DNA of 64,000 nt from contig JAPWUD010000005.1 in assembly GCA_028275705.1 (NCBI GenBank), forward strand, positions 1-64,000, given 5' to 3'. This DNA comes from Desulfurococcaceae archaeon. Its GTDB lineage: Archaea; Thermoproteota; Thermoprotei_A; Sulfolobales; Desulfurococcaceae. Position numbers and translations under genes: made by a program. Under the pieces are notes generated by a model, which was given only the letters and a program-made list of their open reading frames with translations, was not told where the DNA came from and did not search any database. Each line of letters opens with the position of its first letter. Position 1 is the stretch's first letter. Below are positions 58,097 through 64,000 of this stretch, piece after piece.

Positions 58097-58669
58097 CTAT
58101 GGTACCTCGTTCCACTGTGCGAACGTGTATTCTACTTCAAACGTGTACGTTGTACGCTCCTCCGCGCCTTGCTCTACAGCGATCTTAATGCCCAGATCGA
58201 GTGTACCATCTGGGTGTATCTGCGTATTCTCTGGTATGTTTAAGTCCACTGATAGTGCTGTTGTATTCACGCCTGTTGTAGTGTAGTCTAGTAGTTTAAC
58301 TGGGATTGTTCCAATATTCTTCACTGTTAGAGTTACTTCTGGTGCGTATCCTGGATACGCATTTACGAGAGTTATATTAACTTTAACTACGTTTTGTTCC
58401 TCATCATATACCTCTGGTTCCACTATGCACTCTGCTACGTTTTTGCCCTCTGAATTATGGTATGGATCTCCAGACTGAGGGTCTGGACCTGTATCTGAGC
58501 AAGTCCAATCGACCCATGCTACTTTGACTTCACCAGTGTGTACGTATGTGTTTACTCTTAGTGTCTCCATCCACATTGCTGACGCTACGCCTATTGCTAG
58601 GAGGATTAACCCTACGAGGGTTATTCCCTTTATGTTTGTTATTCCTATCATGTTTTTACACCTTTGCAT
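58097..58669 (-). CDS. TasA/camelysin-like secreted fibre subunit candidate 2
   Basis: Signal helix then MWMETLRVNTYVHTGEVKVAWVD; VKNIGTIPVKLLDYTTTG. Confidence 0.7.
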   Translation of the reverse strand: MQRCKNMIGITNIKGITLVGLILLAIGVASAMWMETLRVNTYVHTGEVKVAWVDWTCSDTGPDPQSGDPYHNSEGKNVAECIVEPEVYDEEQNVVKVNITLVNAYPGYAPEVTLTVKNIGTIPVKLLDYTTTGVNTTALSVDLNIPENTQIHPDGTLDLGIKIAVEQGAEERTTYTFEVEYTFAQWNEVP

Positions 58670-58729
58670 GTTAGAGATACTAGGCTTTTTGTTTTAAAAC
58701 ATATCGCCTTAGTTATACATACAAACTAT

Positions 58730-59353
58730 CTAGACAAATAATACATCTCTAAGTGGTAGAACTCTTGGTTCATTGAGTGGTTTAGAAGTGGAAAAGATAT
58801 TCACAATAGAGTCAACTAGGCTCTTATTCCTAACAATTACTAGTAGTGGTATCCCAGTGTCATTTGATGCGAGGAGTGAGTAACCTAGGCTTCTAAGAGA
58901 ATACTGAGATAGGGATTTCTCATCTACTAGGAGAACTAAGTACTCACCACCTCTATATTTAATAGTCAACTGTGTATAGTCCAACCCTGTTTTACCCTTC
59001 AGAGTCTTATAGATTAATACATAGTCTTCAACACCCAGCGTCCTACTTAGTGATGGATTAGAGATCATTGAGTCATCCTTACTCAGCTCACTCCTCAACT
59101 CTAATAGCTCAACGAGGTTCCTCAGTTTCTCGAGGACTTCAAATCCCTTTGGTGTAAGAACGTAAGCAGTGTTTCTACCTTCTTTCACACATGAAACTAA
59201 TCCAATTTTAGTCATCCAGTCCAGGTACTTCTCAAGATTAGTTGTATTTAGGTTTGAGGAGTATAGTATATGTGTTTTGAGTGCTTTATCTCTACGGGCA
59301 ATATATCCAAGTATTCTCTCAACGATCTCAATTTTACTTCTGTAATTGTTCAA
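58730..59353 (-). CDS. winged-helix transcriptional regulator within TasA-like locus
   Basis: ILYSSNLNTTNLEKYLDWMTKIGLVSCVKEGRNTAYVLTPKGFEVLEKL. Confidence 0.75.
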   Translation of the reverse strand: MNNYRSKIEIVERILGYIARRDKALKTHILYSSNLNTTNLEKYLDWMTKIGLVSCVKEGRNTAYVLTPKGFEVLEKLRNLVELLELRSELSKDDSMISNPSLSRTLGVEDYVLIYKTLKGKTGLDYTQLTIKYRGGEYLVLLVDEKSLSQYSLRSLGYSLLASNDTGIPLLVIVRNKSLVDSIVNIFSTSKPLNEPRVLPLRDVLFV

Positions 59354-59473
59354 GCAATAAAACCTCTAAGTTAAATCAATGATATAGGTGTATTAAACAC
59401 CAATCAGGTATATAAATTTAACGTATCATTCATTCACTTTACAAGCATATTCGAGTACTTTGTGGTATGTACG

Positions 59474-60046
59474 CTATGAAATACGTGAAGTGATTTTAAC
59501 AGCGATCTCCGTATTACTCAACCCTAAGTTTATATAAATCCATGCAACCATTTTATAACCGACTGGAATGTGAATAGGGAGGGTACTAGAGTATCCACTC
59601 ACGGGGAGATCGCTGCATGATATACCTCCCCAGTAGGGCATATTTCCAACACCTGTTTTAATGGGTTCATATAGGTAGTATTGTGGAGTAATATTGTATG
59701 ACCCGAGAGAGTCGTTTAAAGAAATATTGATCTCAGCGAGGTCTACACCGATCTCCCCATTGTTCTCTACTACGAGGCCTATCCACATGGAGTTAACAAC
59801 AGTATTCCCTATATCTATGTACAGTGTATCATTCTTAGGCGATAAGTGTGTGGCATTGAATCCACGGCAGGAGGAATCCTGATAAGTTGCGAAGACTCTC
59901 CAAGACCCAATCTCTAGTCTAGATGGAACAATGTAGACATATACATTAGCTCTTAGAGAACTACTCCACAATCCATATCCAACGCTAACCAGCAGTGTTG
60001 CTAGTAAAGCAAGTAGCAATATGTAAGCATTATTCAACTCCAACAC
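59474..60046 (-). CDS. TasA/camelysin-like secreted fibre subunit candidate 3
   Basis: Signal helix then GLWSSSLRANVYVYIVPSRLEIGSW; LVVENNGEIGVDLAEINIS. Confidence 0.65.
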   Translation of the reverse strand: MLELNNAYILLLALLATLLVSVGYGLWSSSLRANVYVYIVPSRLEIGSWRVFATYQDSSCRGFNATHLSPKNDTLYIDIGNTVVNSMWIGLVVENNGEIGVDLAEINISLNDSLGSYNITPQYYLYEPIKTGVGNMPYWGGISCSDLPVSGYSSTLPIHIPVGYKMVAWIYINLGLSNTEIAVKITSRIS

Positions 60047-60486
60047 CTATTGCTTTGGGAGGGTTTCATAGTTAATAAACTAAATGTATTTTTTGTACAT
60101 AAAAAGTGTTCTCTTCAAAAACTAATAAGAGGTGAAAGATATACTATGTTAACTCTCACACTTAACCAACGTGGTAGGTGCTTGTGGAGAACATTGATAA
60201 AAATATGTGGTGCAGTCGTGGAGGTTAAAATAAAAGTCAATGGTCATTTTCAACTGGAAAAGGAATATTTATAAGCCCTCGGGATTTAAACTGCTCCTGG
60301 TGATTGGTATTAAGTACTATGAGCCTTTGGCAATGATCGAGCTACCTATAAAAGCCGTTTCTGACGAATATAGGTTTGTTTACCACAGGATCAAGGCATG
60401 GATTAAGTCGTTTGGAATAGTAATTTACAATAATGCCTGTGTATTTATTAGAATTTTTTTAGTAGTTATGAGTACGTTACTGCAAG

Positions 60487-60801
60487 GTGGTTTCTACGAG
60501 TAGTATTGTGAAGGACATTGAGTCTGAGGCTGCAAAGATTATTGAGGATGCTAAGAGGAAAGCTGAGGAGATATTGAGAGAGGCTAGGAGGAAGGCTATG
60601 GAGATACTTGAAGATAAGTCTTATCTTGTGGATTTAATGGCTGAGAGGAAGAGCCTCGAGGATAAAACCGAGAGTGAAGCTAGGCGAATAATTGAGGAGG
60701 CACATAAGAAAGCCCGTGATTTAAAAGAGTCTATGAAAACTAGAATTGATAGCATAGCTAAGCGAATAGCCTCAATGGTTGCCGGTGTCGAGGTCCGATA
60801 A
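60487..60801 (+). CDS. atpH: A/V-type ATP synthase subunit H
   Basis: Heptad-rich IIEDAKRKAEEILREARRKAMEIL; upstream of atpI. Confidence 0.85.
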   Translation: MVSTSSIVKDIESEAAKIIEDAKRKAEEILREARRKAMEILEDKSYLVDLMAERKSLEDKTESEARRIIEEAHKKARDLKESMKTRIDSIAKRIASMVAGVEVR

Positions 60802-60804
60802 CGC

Positions 60805-62790
60805 TTGTCTCTTCTCTCAAAGATCTCCTTAAACAAGCCAGATATCGCTTTAAGAGCATACGTTATTACGCCAAAAGAGAGTGCTGAAACCCTTGTTGAA
60901 GAGCTTGTAAGAAAAGGACTTTTCGAGCCACTACCACCACAAGAAGCAGGTAAAGCACTGGAGATTGCTAAGAAAAGGTATGAGTTATCTGAGAAAGCAA
61001 TTGGGTTATTTAGAGAACTGAGCTCGTTGGTTAAGAAGAGAGTTGAAGTAGAGGTTAAGGAGTTACCATGGGATACCGATAAAGCACTCGAGAAACTCGT
61101 TGCTGATTTCGAGGAGTTAAGGGATATTGTTACACGCTTAATCAGCGAATCCGAGAAGCTTAAGGGAAAGCTAGAGAAGCTTCAAGCATTAAGAATAGTG
61201 GTCACGGAACTTTCGAGAGAGGGACTTCTTGACAAGTCACTACTAGACTATGAAGGAGTGTACTTAGCATCAAAGACTCTTTATGGAGGTGTTAAGGATT
61301 TAGAGTACGTAGCCTCGAGGTCTCTGAAATCTATTTTCCACCGTGCTCTAGGTGAGGAGAAAGCTGTTGCCGTGGTTCTACTTGAAAAGAAAGTTTATGA
61401 GAGCAATAAGTCCCTTATAGAGAAACTGGAGGTCCCAGTAAGAGACCTAGTGGGAGGCGAGGAGCAACTAAGTCTACACAATGTAGATAACGCTATTAGA
61501 GAAGTTGAAGCGGAGTTGAGTGCTATTGAGAATAGGCTTGAGGAGTTATTAGAGAGTAGGCTATACGAGCTAGCACTACTCAAAGTCCTAGCAGAAGTCA
61601 TTAACTCAGAGCTAGGCGTTCTCGGTAAGGCCTTGAGCTCAAAGTACATGGCTATTGTAGTGGGCTGGACTCTTAAATCCCGGGTGAGCGAATTGGAGAA
61701 AATAGTGGGTGCAAATAGTGGCTACGTAGTCTACGAGGGAGATCCAAATCCACCCGTGGAGTTCAATAACCTCAAGCCATTCAAGCCATTCGAGGTAATC
61801 ACGGAGGTTATGGGTTTACCATCCCCGAGTGAGTGGGACCCCACGCCACTACTCACATACTTCTACTTGATATTCTTCTCGCTAATGTACCCAGATGTTG
61901 GATACTCCATTGGCTTGATTATTGGGGCAAGGCTCGTACTACCATACTTTGTTGAGAACCGGGAGACCCTCAAGAGGTTGATAAACATAGCGACGTACGC
62001 AGGTATAGTTGGATGTATAACTGGATTCCTAGCTAACAGCTTCTTCGGCTCATTGCTTGGATCTTACATAGGGCTAGTAGTTCCAAAATTACTGCCAAGT
62101 ATCCCGGCTGGGCTATCCGACCCCATCGCCATGAAGTCAGCTGTAATAGGCTATATAGCACTTACACTAATTCTTGGATACTATGTAGTACTATTTGCCC
62201 ATGTGTTGGGTGCCTTGAAAAACGCTATTGCTAAGAACAAGTTTGGATTCCTCTATGAGGTATTGACGGTAATTATAGCGGTACTTGGACCAGCAGCTAT
62301 ACAGGCTAGTATTGGACTTAGTACTGATGTGTGGGGGTTATTGAAGTTCTTGAATCAAAAAGAGGTAATTTACGCCACGATTCTACTCGTCATAATCTAC
62401 GCAGTGCTGAGGAGTGTTTTCGATAGACCTTTTGGCGCTATCTTGTGGCTTTTCGACGTTATAGGAATACTTGCGGACGTTCTCTCATTTGTGAGAATAG
62501 CTGGTATAGCTTTGGGTAGTGCTATGCTAGCGGAGATTTTTAATGGCTTAATACTTAACGTATACTCATCGCTGAGTGGACTTAGCTTTTTGCTAGGTGT
62601 CCTAGTAGGCGCGCTGATCTCGATACTACTCCACATTATAAACCTAGGCTTCTCATCGCTAAGTCCCTTCATCCACTCACTAAGACTAGTAATGTATGAG
62701 CTCTCTTCGAAATTCTACGAGGGCTCCGGTAGAAGAATATCGCCAGCAGCTACACCACTACTCAGAGTAAAAATAGGGACGATTGGCTAA
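60805..62790 (+). CDS. atpI: A/V-type ATP synthase subunit I
   Basis: 661 aa; YFYLIFFSLMYPDVGYSIGLIIG; DVLSFVRIAGIALGSAMLAEIFN; LHIINLGFSSLSPFIHSLRLVMYE. Confidence 0.95.
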   Translation: MSLLSKISLNKPDIALRAYVITPKESAETLVEELVRKGLFEPLPPQEAGKALEIAKKRYELSEKAIGLFRELSSLVKKRVEVEVKELPWDTDKALEKLVADFEELRDIVTRLISESEKLKGKLEKLQALRIVVTELSREGLLDKSLLDYEGVYLASKTLYGGVKDLEYVASRSLKSIFHRALGEEKAVAVVLLEKKVYESNKSLIEKLEVPVRDLVGGEEQLSLHNVDNAIREVEAELSAIENRLEELLESRLYELALLKVLAEVINSELGVLGKALSSKYMAIVVGWTLKSRVSELEKIVGANSGYVVYEGDPNPPVEFNNLKPFKPFEVITEVMGLPSPSEWDPTPLLTYFYLIFFSLMYPDVGYSIGLIIGARLVLPYFVENRETLKRLINIATYAGIVGCITGFLANSFFGSLLGSYIGLVVPKLLPSIPAGLSDPIAMKSAVIGYIALTLILGYYVVLFAHVLGALKNAIAKNKFGFLYEVLTVIIAVLGPAAIQASIGLSTDVWGLLKFLNQKEVIYATILLVIIYAVLRSVFDRPFGAILWLFDVIGILADVLSFVRIAGIALGSAMLAEIFNGLILNVYSSLSGLSFLLGVLVGALISILLHIINLGFSSLSPFIHSLRLVMYELSSKFYEGSGRRISPAATPLLRVKIGTIG

Positions 62791-63088
62791 ACTAGGCTTG
62801 AAAGGCGTGTCTTTTAAGACACAGGTAGAATGCATATAAGTTTTATTGAATTCACTAATTTCGGTGCTTAGTAACTATGATCTACGAGCCATTGGCGATG
62901 GACAATTAGTTATTAACTCTAAGTCCCAGGGGAGGTGGGATCAACGAGTGAAGACACAGCTTATTATTATACCCTTCAGAGAGAGGTGTGATCTCAACTC
63001 GTCTCACTACTCTTAGGAGTGAGAGTTCTTGTAGAGTAAAGTGGTTGTTTTTAACCCTATACCTCATAGTATCCATAGGTGATTTTCC

Positions 63089-63577
63089 ATGGCCGATATA
63101 TATACCCTTATAGCAGCGCTGGGACCTGGGTTAGCAGAGGGTTTAGCTGCAGCTGGAACTACCTTGGGAATAGCAGCGGCAACGGCATCCGGCATCCCAA
63201 CACTAGCTGAAGAACCTGGTATGAGGGGTAAAATATTTATCTTGGCGTTCCTGCCAATGACGCAGACTCTTGTCTATGGATTTGCATACATGTTTATCTC
63301 TTACTTCGTGGTATTGCCTAGTCTACTCGCTAAGTATGGTGGTGCTATACCACCATTCATAGCTGGGGCCATTCTAGGTATAAGCATTTGCGTGGGCCTT
63401 GCAGAGATGGTTTCAGCGTGGCAGCAAGGCGTAATCTGTGGTCAGGTGGGGGCACAGCTTATTAAGACGCGTGGAGGGATTTTCGGCGTTGGCATAATAC
63501 TCGCGATCTTTGAGGAGCTATTCGGCATTCTAGGCTTAGTGTTTGGGCTATTGGTGTTATTCGTGGTTATAGTCTAG
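63089..63577 (+). CDS. atpK: A/V-type ATP synthase subunit K (four-TM c-ring proteolipid)
   Basis: Two tandem hairpins; FLPMTQTLVYGF in helix 2, AIFEELFGILG in helix 4. Confidence 0.93.
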   Translation: MADIYTLIAALGPGLAEGLAAAGTTLGIAAATASGIPTLAEEPGMRGKIFILAFLPMTQTLVYGFAYMFISYFVVLPSLLAKYGGAIPPFIAGAILGISICVGLAEMVSAWQQGVICGQVGAQLIKTRGGIFGVGIILAIFEELFGILGLVFGLLVLFVVIV

Positions 63578-63583
63578 CGGCCA

Positions 63584-64000
63584 ATGGGTGCTATCTCTTT
63601 GAGCCTAGAGGAATTAAAAAGAACAGTTTTGAACAAGGCTAAGTTAGAGGCTGAGGAGATAATAAGAGACGCCTATGAGAAGGCAAAAAGCATTATTAGA
63701 GAAGCCGAGGAGAAGAAGAAGGCAATTATTGAGGAGGAGCGTAGAAAGAGCATTAGTGAGCTCGGGTTAGAGGCTAAGCTAGCTGAGGCTAGGAGGGAGG
63801 CAAGACTTATCATTGCCAAGGCCAAGCAAGAGGTAGTGGATGAGATTAAGGGGAGGATTAAGGAAATACTTGAAAATATGAGTGTGGAGAGTAGGAGGGA
63901 TTCTCTGAAAAAACTCCTCTACGAGTCCCTAGAGGAGTTGAAGAAGTGTGGTTTTGGAGTTGAGGGCGTCGTAGTGCATGTATCACCCAGGGATAAGAGT
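63584..64000 (+). CDS. atpE: A/V-type ATP synthase subunit E, truncated by window end
   Basis: Not in ORF track; reading from ATG 63584 gives MGAISLSLEELKRTVLNKAKLEAEEIIRDAYEKAKSIIREAEEKKKAIIEEERRK... open to 64000. Confidence 0.85.
   Translation, partial: MGAISLSLEELKRTVLNKAKLEAEEIIRDAYEKAKSIIREAEEKKKAIIEEERRKSISELGLEAKLAEARREARLIIAKAKQEVVDEIKGRIKEILENMSVESRRDSLKKLLYESLEELKKCGFGVEGVVVHVSPRDKS

Noticed and set aside
60050-60274. ORF 60050..60274
   Set aside because: Runs through the promoter-like region of the divergent TasA-like gene; composition not protein-like.
1-64000. CRISPR arrays, transposons, rRNA genes, integrated plasmid/virus
   Set aside because: No regularly spaced repeats with spacers, no transposase ORFs, no rRNA motifs; the only recombinase is XerA-like and the tRNAs show no obvious duplicated 3' ends.

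Overview
The window is a 64-kb, gene-dense stretch of a crenarchaeal, probably Desulfurococcales-like, chromosome. That placement is inferred from gene content, not from a database. It is mostly housekeeping operons: pyrB/pyrC, two tandem molybdenum-hydroxylase gene sets, NadM, a GltPh-like symporter, an ABC exporter with a PadR regulator, a minimal SUF pair, sucCD, a modified mevalonate (AcnX/UbiD) operon, CarS, L44e/S27e, eIF5A, DHS, ProS, DPH6 and the start of an A-type ATPase operon. Four tRNA genes are visible: Arg-CCG, Gly-GCC, Met-CAT with an intron, and Leu-GAG. There are no rRNA genes, CRISPR arrays or insertion sequences. The main points for a second look are: (i) a 55.1-60.0 kb minus-strand locus with three TasA/camelysin-like secreted paralogs, a SipW-type signal peptidase, a DUF5305-like membrane protein and a wHTH regulator, which looks like an archaeal bundling-pilus-type fibre locus; (ii) a FAU-1-like RNase gene whose last 17 codons and stop are the 5' part of a tRNA-Leu gene; (iii) a MoaD/ThiS-like protein next to a JAMM-motif protein at the end of the Mo-hydroxylase operon; (iv) a 77-nt, 76/77-identical tract shared by the two FAD-subunit paralogs, suggesting gene conversion; (v) two 12-nt-phased operator-like arrays next to RHH and PadR regulators; and (vi) several unusual surface proteins (sequon-decorated coiled coil with transglutaminase-like domain, and a large coiled-coil stalk protein with one cysteine cluster).
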